Shown here: positions 15,527-24,245 of the stretch, one piece after another
How positions within the stretch are numbered: the stretch's first letter is position 1
How the letters are laid out: each line of letters begins with the position of its first letter
Assembly: GCF_013408555.1 (NCBI RefSeq)
Contig: NZ_JACBZN010000001.1
Location: 3,038,001 to 3,102,000, forward strand
From: Aeromicrobium tamlense
GTDB lineage: Bacteria > Actinomycetota > Actinomycetes > Propionibacteriales > Nocardioidaceae
DNA: 64,000 bases
Direction: 5' to 3'
The notes under the pieces: generated by a model
Database searches by the model: none
Told to the model about the DNA's origin: nothing
Seen by the model: the letters and a program-made list of their open reading frames with translations, nothing else
Made by a program: the position numbers and the translations under genes

Positions 15527-16306
15527 TTGCTGACGGTCAAGAACCTGGAGGTCGTCTACAACGACGTCATCCTGGTCCTGCGCGGCGTGAGCCTGACGGT
15601 GCCGCAGGGTCAGATCGTGGCCCTGCTGGGTGCCAACGGCGCCGGCAAGACGACATTGCTGCGCGCGCTATCGGGCCTGCTGGACATCCACGACGGCGAG
15701 ATCACCAAGGGTGAGATCACCCTGCGCGACACCCCGATCCAGTCGGCCGACGCGCCCAAGATCGTCGCCGCCGGCCTCGGCCAGGTGCTCGAGGGTCGCC
15801 GCGTGTTCGGCGAGTTCACGGTGGAGGAGAACCTGCGCGTCGGCGGCCACACCCGTCGCGGCAGCCTCGCCGAGGGCATCGAGGAGGTCTACGAGCTCTT
15901 CCCCGTGCTGAAGGAGCGCCGCAAGAAGACCGCGGGCTACCTCTCCGGCGGCGAGCAGCAGATGCTCGCCATGGGTCGCGCTCTCGTCGCCCAGCCCGAG
16001 ATCCTGCTGCTCGACGAGCCGAGCCTGGGCCTCGCGCCCCGCATCGTCTCGCAGATCAAGGACATCGTCGTCCAGATCAACGAGCGCGGCACCACCGTGC
16101 TGCTGGTGGAGCAGAACGCCACGATGGCGCTCTCGATCGCCCAGCACGGCTACGTGATGGAGCACGGGAAGATCGTGATGGACAAGCCCGCCGCCGAGCT
16201 GCTCGACGACGAGGACATCCGCGACTTCTACCTCGGCCGCGGCGACATGGCCACGAGCTACCGCGACGTCAAGCACTACAAGCGCAGGAAGCGCTGGCTG
16301 TCGTGA
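15527..16306 (+). CDS. livF: branched-chain-type ABC transporter ATPase LivF
   Basis: A 259-residue ABC ATPase of the LivF type. Walker A GANGAGKTT near residue 36, signature LSGGEQQM near 142, Walker B EILLLDEPSLGL near 160, H-loop LLVEQNA near 192. It powers import with LivG, LivH and LivM. A TTG at 15527 is the likely start: it gives the family N-terminus LLTVKNLEVVYN and follows GGGAGTGAAGG, while the frame opening at 15491 adds a non-homologous leader. First gene of the operon divergent from tetR. Confidence 0.9.
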   Translation: MLTVKNLEVVYNDVILVLRGVSLTVPQGQIVALLGANGAGKTTLLRALSGLLDIHDGEITKGEITLRDTPIQSADAPKIVAAGLGQVLEGRRVFGEFTVEENLRVGGHTRRGSLAEGIEEVYELFPVLKERRKKTAGYLSGGEQQMLAMGRALVAQPEILLLDEPSLGLAPRIVSQIKDIVVQINERGTTVLLVEQNATMALSIAQHGYVMEHGKIVMDKPAAELLDDEDIRDFYLGRGDMATSYRDVKHYKRRKRWLS

Positions 16307-16361
16307 CCCCTGCGTCCCCCCACGTCCCCCTTCCCACACCGTCCCGTCCCGGAGGGTTCCC

Positions 16362-17168
16362 TTGTCACAACCAGTCGTGAGTGTCCGAGACGTCAACCTG
16401 TCGTTCAGCGGGGTCAAGGCCCTGCAGGGCGTCGACTTCGACGTCTTCGACAACGAGCTGTTCGCCGTGATCGGCCCGAACGGCGCCGGAAAGACCTCGA
16501 TCTTCAACGTCCTGTCGGGGGTCTACCGTCCGCAGCAGGGCTCGGTCGAGTTCGCCGGCGCCGACATCCGCGGCATGCGGCCGCACCGCATCGCGAACCT
16601 CGGCATGGCCCGCACGTTCCAGAACATCGAGCTCTTCGAGAACCTCGACGTCGTCGACAACCTCATGCTCGGCCGCCACGCCCACCTGGGCTACGGCTGG
16701 CCCGCCGCGGTGGCCTGGCTCGGCAAGGCGAAGCACGCCGAGGTCGCCAACCGCCGCCGGGTGGAGGAGATCATCGACTTCCTCGAGATCGAGGGCTACC
16801 GCCAGCTGCCCGTCGGGATGCTGCCGTACGGCATCCAGAAGCGGATCGAGCTGGGCCGCGCGCTGGCGATGGAGCCGAAGCTGCTGCTGCTCGACGAGCC
16901 CGTCGCCGGCATGAACGGCGAGGAGACCGAGGACATGGCCCGGTTCATCCTCGACATCCGCAACGAGCTGCACATCCCGATGATCCTCGTCGAGCACGAC
17001 ATGGGCCTGGTCATGGACCTGGCCGATCGCGTCATGGCGATGGACTTCGGCAAGCCGGTCGCCACCGGCACCCCGCACGAGGTGCAGTCCCATCCCGACG
17101 TCATCCGCGCCTACCTCGGGCCCGTCGACGACGCCACGCTGGCCGAGGTGCAGGGGGAACTGGCATGA
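16362..17168 (+). CDS. livG: branched-chain-type ABC transporter ATPase LivG
   Basis: A 268-residue LivG-type ABC ATPase: Walker A GPNGAGKTS near residue 39, the LivG signature ARTFQNIELFENLDV near 83, Walker B KLLLLDEPVAGMN near 174, and ILVEHDMGLVMDLADRV. The start is a TTG preceded by GGAGGG. The stop overlaps the ATG of the acyl-CoA synthetase by four bases, so the two are coupled. Confidence 0.92.
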   Translation: MSQPVVSVRDVNLSFSGVKALQGVDFDVFDNELFAVIGPNGAGKTSIFNVLSGVYRPQQGSVEFAGADIRGMRPHRIANLGMARTFQNIELFENLDVVDNLMLGRHAHLGYGWPAAVAWLGKAKHAEVANRRRVEEIIDFLEIEGYRQLPVGMLPYGIQKRIELGRALAMEPKLLLLDEPVAGMNGEETEDMARFILDIRNELHIPMILVEHDMGLVMDLADRVMAMDFGKPVATGTPHEVQSHPDVIRAYLGPVDDATLAEVQGELA

Positions 17169-19009
17169 CCACGCTGCCGCAGCGCATCCGCACGCGCGCC
17201 CAGGAGACACCCGACCGCATCGCGATGCGCGAGAAGAACTACGGCCTGTGGGACGAGATCACGTGGGCCGACTACTGGGAGCGCTCCTCCCTCGTCGGTC
17301 ACGCGCTGCTCGCCCTCGGCGTCGAGGTCGGCGACCGCGTCGCCGTCCACAGCGAGAACCGCTGCGAGTGGCTGTTCTCCGACATCGGCATCACCGCCGT
17401 CCGTGCCGGCACGGTGGGGCTCTACCCGACCAACCCGGCGCCCGAGGTGCTGCACGTCCTGCGCGACTCCGGCTCGTGCGTCCTCATCGCCGAGGACCAG
17501 GAGCAGGTCGACAAGTACCTCGAGATCGCCGACGAGCTGCCGGATCTGCGCACGGTCGTCTACATCGACCCGCGCGGCATCCACGACCGCTACACCGACG
17601 AGCGGCTCATGTCGTGGGACGCGTTCCTCGCGCTCGGCGAGCAGCACCGCACCGACCACCCGAACGCCGTCACCGAGCGGCTCGAGGCCGCCCGCCCCGA
17701 GGACCTCGCCACGCTCGTCTACACATCGGGCACCACGGGTCCGCCCAAGGGCGCGATGCTCTCGATGGACAACGTCGAGTTCGTCATCGAGACGCTGCAG
17801 AGCGGCGGCGCGTTCGTCGACCCGCCGGCCAGCGACCGCGACCTCGTCGTGTCCTACCTGCCGCTGTGCCACGTGGCCGAGCGCGTGTTCACCACGTGGT
17901 TCAACGCCGCCGTCGGCTCGCAGGTGAACTTCGCCGAGTCGATCGAGACGGTGCAGCAGGCGCTGCGCGAGGTGCAGCCCACGCTGCTGTTCGGCGTGCC
18001 GCGCATCTGGGAGAAGATCGCGGCCGGCGTGCACATCCGCATGAGTGGCGCGTCGTGGTTCAAGCGCAAGAACTTCGAGTTCTGGATGAAGCGCGCCGAG
18101 TGGATCGGCCGCACCCTCGTGGAGAACCAGGGCAACCACACGGCCTCCACCAAGGCGGTCTACGCGCTCGGCTGGCTGTGCCTCTACCGCCCGTTGCGCG
18201 AGCGACTCGGCCTGGCCAAGGTCCGCTACGCGGCCTCGGGCGCCGCGCCGATCGCGCCGGAGGTGCTCGAGTTCTTCATGGGCATCGGCATCCCGATGCA
18301 CGAGGTCTACGGCATGACCGAGAACTCGGCGATCGCCACGGCCAACATGGCCGGACGCGTCAAGGTCGGCACCGTCGGCGAGCCCCAGGTGGGCGCCGAG
18401 GTGCGGATCGACGACGAGACCGGCGAGATCCTCACCCGCCACCGCGGCACGTTCGTCGGCTACTGGAACAACCCGGAGGCCACGGCGCGCACGATCGACG
18501 CCGACGGCTGGCTGCACACCGGCGACGTCGGCGAGTGGGTCGACGGCTCGCACATCAAGATCACGGACCGGATCAAGGACATCATCATCACCGCGGGCGG
18601 CAAGAACATCAGCCCCAGCGAGATCGAGAACAGCCTGAAGTCCTCCCCGTACATCAAGGAGGCCATCGTCATCGGCGACCGCCGCAAGTACCTGACGGCC
18701 CTCATCGGCATCGAGCTCGACACCGTGGGCAACTGGGCCCAGGAGCGCAAGCTCGGCTTCACCACCTACCGCGACCTGTCGCAGAAGCCCGAGGTCATCG
18801 CACTCGTGCAGTCCATCGTCGACGAGACCAACCGCAAGTTCGCCAGCGTCGAGACCATCAAGCGCTTCGCGATGCTGCCGAAGGAGCTCGATCACGAGGA
18901 GGGCGAGCTGACCGCCACCCAGAAGATCAAGCGCTCGGCCATCAACGAGCGGTTCGCCGAGGCGATCGAAGGCCTCTACTCCGACTCGAGCCAGGAGGTG
19001 AAGGCATGA
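17165..19009 (+). CDS. AMP-dependent acyl-CoA synthetase
   Basis: A 614-residue long-chain acyl-CoA synthetase of the AMP-forming ANL family. The P-loop TLVYTSGTTGPPKGAML is near residue 180, YGMTENS near 380, and the hinge/adenylate block GDVGEWVDGSHIKITDRIKD near 455-475; a catalytic lysine region (TATQKIKRS) is at the end. It activates a carboxylic acid to its CoA thioester. Its place inside a Liv-type importer operon suggests that the imported substrate is a carboxylic acid activated on entry, not necessarily an amino acid. This gene arrangement is common in actinomycetes. Confidence 0.9.
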   Translation: MTTLPQRIRTRAQETPDRIAMREKNYGLWDEITWADYWERSSLVGHALLALGVEVGDRVAVHSENRCEWLFSDIGITAVRAGTVGLYPTNPAPEVLHVLRDSGSCVLIAEDQEQVDKYLEIADELPDLRTVVYIDPRGIHDRYTDERLMSWDAFLALGEQHRTDHPNAVTERLEAARPEDLATLVYTSGTTGPPKGAMLSMDNVEFVIETLQSGGAFVDPPASDRDLVVSYLPLCHVAERVFTTWFNAAVGSQVNFAESIETVQQALREVQPTLLFGVPRIWEKIAAGVHIRMSGASWFKRKNFEFWMKRAEWIGRTLVENQGNHTASTKAVYALGWLCLYRPLRERLGLAKVRYAASGAAPIAPEVLEFFMGIGIPMHEVYGMTENSAIATANMAGRVKVGTVGEPQVGAEVRIDDETGEILTRHRGTFVGYWNNPEATARTIDADGWLHTGDVGEWVDGSHIKITDRIKDIIITAGGKNISPSEIENSLKSSPYIKEAIVIGDRRKYLTALIGIELDTVGNWAQERKLGFTTYRDLSQKPEVIALVQSIVDETNRKFASVETIKRFAMLPKELDHEEGELTATQKIKRSAINERFAEAIEGLYSDSSQEVKA

Positions 19010-19089
19010 GCGAGCGACAGCGAGTGACCATGAGATCGGTCATGCCGGCACCTACCTACCGTGCCCTTTCCCAGGAGGTGGCGGCATGA
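19006..19089 (+). CDS. candidate 27-residue bridging small protein
   Basis: A tiny ORF that fills the 76-base gap between the acyl-CoA synthetase and livH. Its ATG overlaps the synthetase stop (ATGA at 19006) and its stop overlaps the livH ATG (ATGA at 19086). It has its own Shine-Dalgarno (CAGGAGGTGAAGGC), and livH is preceded by a near copy (CAGGAGGTGGCGGC). The peptide starts MSERQRVTMRSV and has no hydrophobic segment. It may be a real small protein or only a device to carry ribosomes into livH. No family recognised. Confidence 0.45.
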   Translation: MSERQRVTMRSVMPAPTYRALSQEVAA

Positions 19090-19982
19090 CCACGTTTCTG
19101 CAATCGCTGCTGAACGGCCTGGCGCAGGGCTCCATCTACGCGCTGCTGGCCCTGGGCTACGTGATGATCTACAAGGCCACCCACGTCATCAGCTTCGCCC
19201 AGCCGGCGCTCATGGTGTGCGGCGGACTCTTCGCCTACCACGCGACGAGCGAGTGGGGCCTGGGCTTCTGGCCCGCGCTCGTCGTCGCCGTCATCCTCGG
19301 CGCGCTGCTGGGCATGCTGGTCGAGCGGCTCGCGCTGCGCCCCATGGTGGGCAAGCCGGTGTTCACGCTGGCGATCATCACGATCGGCGTCGACATCGTG
19401 CTGCGCATCTTCGCCAACCGGTACATGGGCCCCGACCCGCGGTCGGTGCCCTACCCGGGCGGCAGCGAGCGCTACGAGTTCTGGGGCCTGTCGATCTCGC
19501 ACCAGCGGCTCGGCCTGATCGCCGTCACCACCGTCACCGTCATCGCGTTGGCGCTGTTCTTCCGGTACGCCAAGACCGGCCTGGCGATGCGCGCCACCGC
19601 GCTCAGCCAGGAGACGGCGCTCGCGCAGGGCATCCGGGTGGGCGCGATCTTCGCCCTCGCCTGGGCGATCGCGGGCGGCCTCGCCGCCATCGCGGGCACC
19701 TTCGTCGCCGCGACCGGCGCCGGCCTGGAGCAGAACACCTGGATCATCGCGCTGAAGGCGCTGCCGGCCATCATCATCGGCGGCCTCGACAGCATCCCCG
19801 GCGCCGTCATCGGCGGTCTGGCCGTGGGGGTGGTCGAGTCGGTCACCGCCGTCTACCAGCCCGACGTCGCGCCGTGGCTCGGCAACAACTTCGCCCTCGT
19901 GGCGCCCTACGCCCTCATGTTCGTGGTGCTGCTCGTCAGACCGTACGGACTCTTCGGCACGAAGGAGGTGGAGCGGGTATGA
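19086..19982 (+). CDS. livH: branched-chain-type ABC permease LivH
   Basis: A 298-residue inner-membrane permease of the LivH type with about eight membrane helices. It opens with LLNGLAQGSIYALLALGYVMIYKATHVI split across the first 35 residues, the standard family start, and has the EAA-like loop MRATALSQETALAQGI near residue 170. It forms the membrane channel with LivM. The stop overlaps livM as ATGA. Confidence 0.92.
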   Translation: MTTFLQSLLNGLAQGSIYALLALGYVMIYKATHVISFAQPALMVCGGLFAYHATSEWGLGFWPALVVAVILGALLGMLVERLALRPMVGKPVFTLAIITIGVDIVLRIFANRYMGPDPRSVPYPGGSERYEFWGLSISHQRLGLIAVTTVTVIALALFFRYAKTGLAMRATALSQETALAQGIRVGAIFALAWAIAGGLAAIAGTFVAATGAGLEQNTWIIALKALPAIIIGGLDSIPGAVIGGLAVGVVESVTAVYQPDVAPWLGNNFALVAPYALMFVVLLVRPYGLFGTKEVERV

Positions 19983-21118
19983 CCACGATGCTGCGCTCGA
20001 CGCCCTCGAAGCACGCTCGCAAGGCCACCGGACTCCGGGGCCGCCCCCTGCTGCGGACCAGCTACGACCAGGACCTCACCCTGGCGAACACCCCGGCCAA
20101 GCGCCGCAGTGTCGTCGCCCTGGTGATCGCCTCGTTCGTGGTGCCCTTCCTGCTCACCGACGACCTGCTGCAGGTCCTGACCCTCGGCATGATCTCGGCC
20201 GTCGGCGCGATCGGCCTCAACCTGGTCACCGGCTACGCCGGCCAGGTCTCGCTGGGTCACGCCTTCTTCATCGGCGTCGGCGCCTACACCGGTGCGGTGC
20301 TCGGCGGTGACCCCGACGGGGCGCTGCTCGGCTACGGCCTGCCGATGTGGATCTGGCTGCCGGCCGCCGGCGTCGTCGCCGCGGTCGCGGGCCTGCTGGT
20401 CGGACCGCTCGCGGTGCGACTGCGCGGTCTCTACCTCGCGATCGTCACCCTCGGACTGGTGTTCCTGGGCGACCACATCTTCCGCGAGGCGCGGAACATC
20501 ACCGGTGGTCCCGGCGTGGGCCGCCGCGGCGCCGAGCTCGAGCTGTTCGGCATCGACTTCGCTTCCATGGAGCCCATCTCCGGCCTCTCGCGCGGACAGG
20601 CCCAGTTCTTCCTTGGGCTGGTGTTCCTCATCGTCTTCGCGATCCTGGGCCGCAACATCGCCCGCTCGGGCGTGGGCCGCGCCTTCGGCGCCGTCCGCGA
20701 CCGCGACGTGGCCGCCGCCGTCATCGGCGTCGACCTCACGAAGTACAAGGTCATGGCGTTCGCGATGTCGTCGTTCTTCGCCGGCGTCACCGGTGCCCTC
20801 TACTACGCCGTGATCGGCGTGTTCGAGCCCGGCGCGTTCAGCCTGCTGCTGTCGATCCAGTACCTCGCCATGGTGCTGATCGGCGGCGTCGCCACCATCA
20901 GCGGATCGATCATGGGCGCGCTGTTCATCGCGCTGCTGCCGCGGATCAGCCAGTTCATCGCGCACTACGTGCCCGGCGAGCTGCTGACCGTGTTCCAGCT
21001 CGAGGCGATCCTCTACGGCCTGCTGATCATGGGCTTCCTGATCTTCGAGCCGCGCGGACTCTTCGGGATCTGGACCCGAATCCGCAACTACTGGAAGGGC
21101 TGGCCCTTCTCCTACTAG
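19979..21118 (+). CDS. livM: branched-chain-type ABC permease LivM
   Basis: A 379-residue LivM-type permease. About 45 hydrophilic residues precede the first helix, then the family block ISAVGAIGLNLVTGYAGQVS (near 85) and GLYLAIVTLG (near 150); the EAA-like loop is VGRAFGAVRDRDVAAAVIGV near 232. It pairs with LivH. The ATG overlaps the livH stop. Confidence 0.92.
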   Translation: MTTMLRSTPSKHARKATGLRGRPLLRTSYDQDLTLANTPAKRRSVVALVIASFVVPFLLTDDLLQVLTLGMISAVGAIGLNLVTGYAGQVSLGHAFFIGVGAYTGAVLGGDPDGALLGYGLPMWIWLPAAGVVAAVAGLLVGPLAVRLRGLYLAIVTLGLVFLGDHIFREARNITGGPGVGRRGAELELFGIDFASMEPISGLSRGQAQFFLGLVFLIVFAILGRNIARSGVGRAFGAVRDRDVAAAVIGVDLTKYKVMAFAMSSFFAGVTGALYYAVIGVFEPGAFSLLLSIQYLAMVLIGGVATISGSIMGALFIALLPRISQFIAHYVPGELLTVFQLEAILYGLLIMGFLIFEPRGLFGIWTRIRNYWKGWPFSY

Positions 21119-21178
21119 ACCCCGGCCGCGAGGCCGTGGCGGTGCGTCCGCACCGTCGAACCACCCAGGAGGAAAACA

Positions 21179-22474
21179 ATGAAGCAACACCGCAAGTTGG
21201 CCCGCGTGGTCGCCGGTGCGGCGGTGGCGGCCCTCGTGCTGACGGGCTGCCGCGGCGGCGGGGACGATGACAGTGCGTCGGGCCCCGGCATCACCGAGGA
21301 GGCGTGTCCCGACGCCGTGAACGAGGACAACGGCTGCATCTACCTGGGTGCGATCTCCGACCTCACCAAGGGCCCGTTCGCTCCGCTCGCCGTGCCGATC
21401 ACCGAGGCGCAGAAGGCGTTCTGGGACAAGGTCAACCAGGACGGCGGCGTCGGTGGCTTCGACGTCAACATCGACAAGTACGTCGCGGACGCCGAGTACA
21501 ACCCCGAGATCCACAACAAGAAGTACCAGGAGATGCGCAACGACATCCTGGCGCTCGGCCAGACCCTGGGCTCCTCCCAGACCTTGGCGATCCTCGAGGA
21601 CATGAAGGCAGACAACGTCATCGGCGTCCCGGCCTCGTGGAACTCGGCGTGGGACTTCGAGGACCAGATCCTCCAGTCCGGTGCGAACTACTGCTTCGAG
21701 GCCATGAACGGCGTCGACTGGGCCGTCGCCAACCGCGGCGTCAAGGGCAAGGTCCTGGCGATCCACTACCCGAACGACTACGGCGGAGACGCGGCCGCGG
21801 GCGTCGAGGCGGCCGCGAAGGCCAACAACCTCGACTTCAAGGCCATCGAGACCGCCACGGGCCAGGACAACCAGGCCGGTGCCGTCGCGGCGGTGCTGAA
21901 GGAGAAGCCGTCGATGCTCTACATCACCACGGGTCCGGCCGAGATGGCCACGATCCTCGGTGGCGCGGCCGCTCAGGGCTGGAAGGGCACCGTCGTGGGC
22001 TCGAGCCCCACGTGGAACCCGGCGCTGCTGCAGACCGAGGCCGCTCCGGCGCTCGAGGCGATGTACTTCCAGGCGGGGCCGTGGGGTCCGTGGGGCACCG
22101 AGTCGGACGGTCACGCGGCCATGCGTGACGCGCTCGCCGACGTCGACTCGCCCAGCGACGGCTACACGGCCGGCTGGGTGTGGGAGTACCCGCTGCTGGC
22201 CGCGCTGAAGTCGGCGGCCGACATGGACGGCGGCATCACCCGCGAGAACGTCGTCAAGGCGGCCACCGAGCTCGACAGCGTCGACTACGAGGGCATGCTT
22301 CCCGACGAGGCGTTCAACCAGACCGGCGAGCCGAACGACGTCGCCTGGCGTCAGAGCGTGATCTCGAAGGTCGACAAGGAGGCGCCCACCGGCGTCTCGA
22401 TCGAGCAGGAGATGCAGGCCGGCCCGACGGCCGAGGGCTACGACTACACCGAGCCCTGCTTCGCCCTGGGCTGA
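21179..22474 (+). CDS. branched-chain-type substrate-binding lipoprotein
   Basis: A 431-residue periplasmic-binding type I (Peripla_BP_6) lipoprotein, the substrate receptor of the upstream ABC importer. The signal peptide ends in LTGC with lipid-bearing Cys24, followed by a Gly/Asp-rich linker. The mature part has the LivK-like fold (YLGAISDLTKG.., GKVLAIHYPNDYGGDA). The Shine-Dalgarno AGGAGGAAAAC is strong. It ends the operon at the terminator at 22489. Confidence 0.9.
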   Translation: MKQHRKLARVVAGAAVAALVLTGCRGGGDDDSASGPGITEEACPDAVNEDNGCIYLGAISDLTKGPFAPLAVPITEAQKAFWDKVNQDGGVGGFDVNIDKYVADAEYNPEIHNKKYQEMRNDILALGQTLGSSQTLAILEDMKADNVIGVPASWNSAWDFEDQILQSGANYCFEAMNGVDWAVANRGVKGKVLAIHYPNDYGGDAAAGVEAAAKANNLDFKAIETATGQDNQAGAVAAVLKEKPSMLYITTGPAEMATILGGAAAQGWKGTVVGSSPTWNPALLQTEAAPALEAMYFQAGPWGPWGTESDGHAAMRDALADVDSPSDGYTAGWVWEYPLLAALKSAADMDGGITRENVVKAATELDSVDYEGMLPDEAFNQTGEPNDVAWRQSVISKVDKEAPTGVSIEQEMQAGPTAEGYDYTEPCFALG

Positions 22475-22488
22475 TCCAGCACCACGTG

Positions 22489-22520
22489 AAGGGGGCCGAC
22501 CCGGCTGGGTCGGCCCCCTT
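22489..22520 (+). terminator. terminator of the transporter operon
   Basis: A perfect 14-bp stem AAGGGGGCCGACCC / GGGTCGGCCCCCTT around GGCT, followed by TCGCG. It lies 15 bases past the binding-protein stop. Confidence 0.9.
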
Positions 22521-22534
22521 TCGCGTGTCCCGAC

Positions 22535-22564
22535 GTTTCCCCTGTCAACCGGGTCTTCTGTCAC
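22535..22564 (-). repeat. short repeat shared with 14757-14786
   Basis: Read on the minus strand, this segment is GTGACAG-N5-CCGGTTGAC-A-GGGGAAAC. The segment at 14757-14786 reads GTGACAG-N5-CCGGTTGAC-C-GGGGAAAC. Both lie between convergent genes. Here the hairpin symmetry is partly lost. Confidence 0.55.
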
Positions 22565-22579
22565 AGAGCGGGGGGAACT

Positions 22580-24148
22580 TCACCCCACCTCGAGCCTGCG
22601 GTCGAGGGCGAGATCGGCCAGGAAGGGCTCGTCGTGGCTGACGACGAGCAGGGCGCCGCGATAGGCCTCGAGCACCTCGGTGAGGTGGGCGACGCTCGCG
22701 AGGTCGAGGTTGTTGGTCGGCTCGTCGAGCACCAGCAGCTGGGGCGCCGGCGTGGCGAGCAGCAGGCTCGCGAGGGTGGCACGCCAGCGCTCGCCACCCG
22801 AGAGCGTGCCGGTCACCTGGTCGACCGCATTGCCCCGGAACAGGAACCGCGCGAGCTGCGCACGCACGGCGTGGGGCTCGGCCTCGGGAGCGGCCCGGCG
22901 CACGTTCTCCAGGACCGTCAGCTCGGGGTCGAGCAGGTCCACCCCCTGCGGGAGGTAGCGCCACGGCACGTGGACCGTGACCTGTCCGGCCCGAGGCTCC
23001 TGCCGTCCCAGCATCGCCCGCAGCAGCGACGACTTCCCGGCGCCGTTGCGGCCCACGAGTGCGATCCGCTCGGGCCCGCGCAGGTCGAGGTCCATCGGTC
23101 GCGCGGTGCCGAAGGCCGGCACCAGCCCCTCGGCGCGCAGCACCTCGCGGCGCGGCGGCACCTCGGTGTCCGGCAGGTCGACGCGGATCCTCCGGTCGTC
23201 GCGCACGCGGTCCTCCGCGGCCGTCAGGACCGAGCGCGAGCTCTCCAGCCGGTCCTCGTGCATCCCGCGGAGCCGCCCGGCGCTGACCTCGGCCTTGCGC
23301 TGGTAGGCGCCGGCCACGATCCTCGGCAGGCTGCCGGCGTTGGCGCGTCCCTGGCGGTCGCGCCGCGCCTGCTTGGTCTGCTGGTCGACGAGGTCCTGGC
23401 GCTGCCGGCGCACGTCGGCCTTCGCGGCGGACACCGCACGCAGCGCGGCCTCCTGCTCGGCCTCGACCGCGGACGCGTAGTCGCTGAACGCGCCACCGAA
23501 CCAGCGCACGGCGCCGGCGCGCACCTCGCCGATGTGGTCCATCCGCTCGAGCAGCCGACGGTCGTGGCTGACCACGACGAGCACGCCGGTGAACGCGTCG
23601 ACGATGTCCTCGAGCCGCTCGCGCGCCGGGCCGTCGAGGTCGTTCGTCGGCTCGTCGAGCAGCAGGATCTCGGGGTCGGCGAGCATCAACCCGACCAGTC
23701 GCAGCAGGGTCGCCTCGCCGCCCGACACCGAGCTCACGGGTCGGGAGGGCTCGATCCCGGCGAGCCCGACGCGGTCGAGCCAGCGCTCGATGCGGTCGGG
23801 CAGGTCCCAGCCGTCGCCGACGAGGTCGTAGTCGGCGGGGTCGACCGAGCCACCCTCGATGCGGGCCAGCGCGGCGAGTGCCGCGGCCACCCCGAGCACG
23901 TCGGCGACGGTGGCACCGGCGGCCGCCCGCGCCTGCGGCAGGTACGCCAGCCGGCCGTGGACGTCGATCGTCCCTGCCGTGGGCGCCAGCTCGCCGGCCA
24001 TCAGCCGCAACAGCGTGGACTTGCCGCTGCCGTTGTCACCGACGAGTCCGTGACGACCCGGCGCGAGGCCGAACGTGAGGTCGTGGAGGATCGTGCGCCC
24101 CGCGGGCAGCACGAACGAGGCATGGGAAAGAGAGAGGAAGGATGACAT
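22580..24148 (-). CDS. ABC-F family ATPase
   Basis: A 522-residue soluble protein with two ABC domains and no membrane part, hence ABC-F. Walker A of domain 1 is GDNGSGKS (37-44), signature SVSGGEA near 141, Walker B EILLLDEPTNDLDG near 158. Domain 2 has GRNGAGKS near 364 and LSGGERWR, LLVLDEPTNNLD near 470. The charged linker (about 225-320) is the P-site tRNA interaction region. ABC-F proteins act on ribosomes, as translation factors or antibiotic-resistance proteins; this one resembles the short actinobacterial group, so resistance is possible but unproven. A leader with a hairpin covers the ribosome-binding site. Confidence 0.85.
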   Translation of the reverse strand: MSSFLSLSHASFVLPAGRTILHDLTFGLAPGRHGLVGDNGSGKSTLLRLMAGELAPTAGTIDVHGRLAYLPQARAAAGATVADVLGVAAALAALARIEGGSVDPADYDLVGDGWDLPDRIERWLDRVGLAGIEPSRPVSSVSGGEATLLRLVGLMLADPEILLLDEPTNDLDGPARERLEDIVDAFTGVLVVVSHDRRLLERMDHIGEVRAGAVRWFGGAFSDYASAVEAEQEAALRAVSAAKADVRRQRQDLVDQQTKQARRDRQGRANAGSLPRIVAGAYQRKAEVSAGRLRGMHEDRLESSRSVLTAAEDRVRDDRRIRVDLPDTEVPPRREVLRAEGLVPAFGTARPMDLDLRGPERIALVGRNGAGKSSLLRAMLGRQEPRAGQVTVHVPWRYLPQGVDLLDPELTVLENVRRAAPEAEPHAVRAQLARFLFRGNAVDQVTGTLSGGERWRATLASLLLATPAPQLLVLDEPTNNLDLASVAHLTEVLEAYRGALLVVSHDEPFLADLALDRRLEVG

Positions 24149-24202
24149 GAGATCTCCGGGGTCGCGGGTGGGCGTGGCGGGATCTCAGTTCTCCATGTGC
24201 GC
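24149..24202 (-). promoter_or_regulatory. possible leader hairpin of the ABC-F gene
   Basis: On the minus strand TGAGATCCC and CGGAGATCTCATG are separated by about 25 bases. GAGATC pairs with GATCTC, and the second arm overlaps the presumed Shine-Dalgarno (GGAG) just before the ATG. A three-codon ORF (ATG GAG AAC TGA) ends within the first arm. Such leaders regulate some ABC-F resistance genes; here this is speculative. Confidence 0.35.
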
Positions 24203-24245
24203 CAGCATACGTGACGTCACGGCGTCACCGATAGACTCGACCCTC

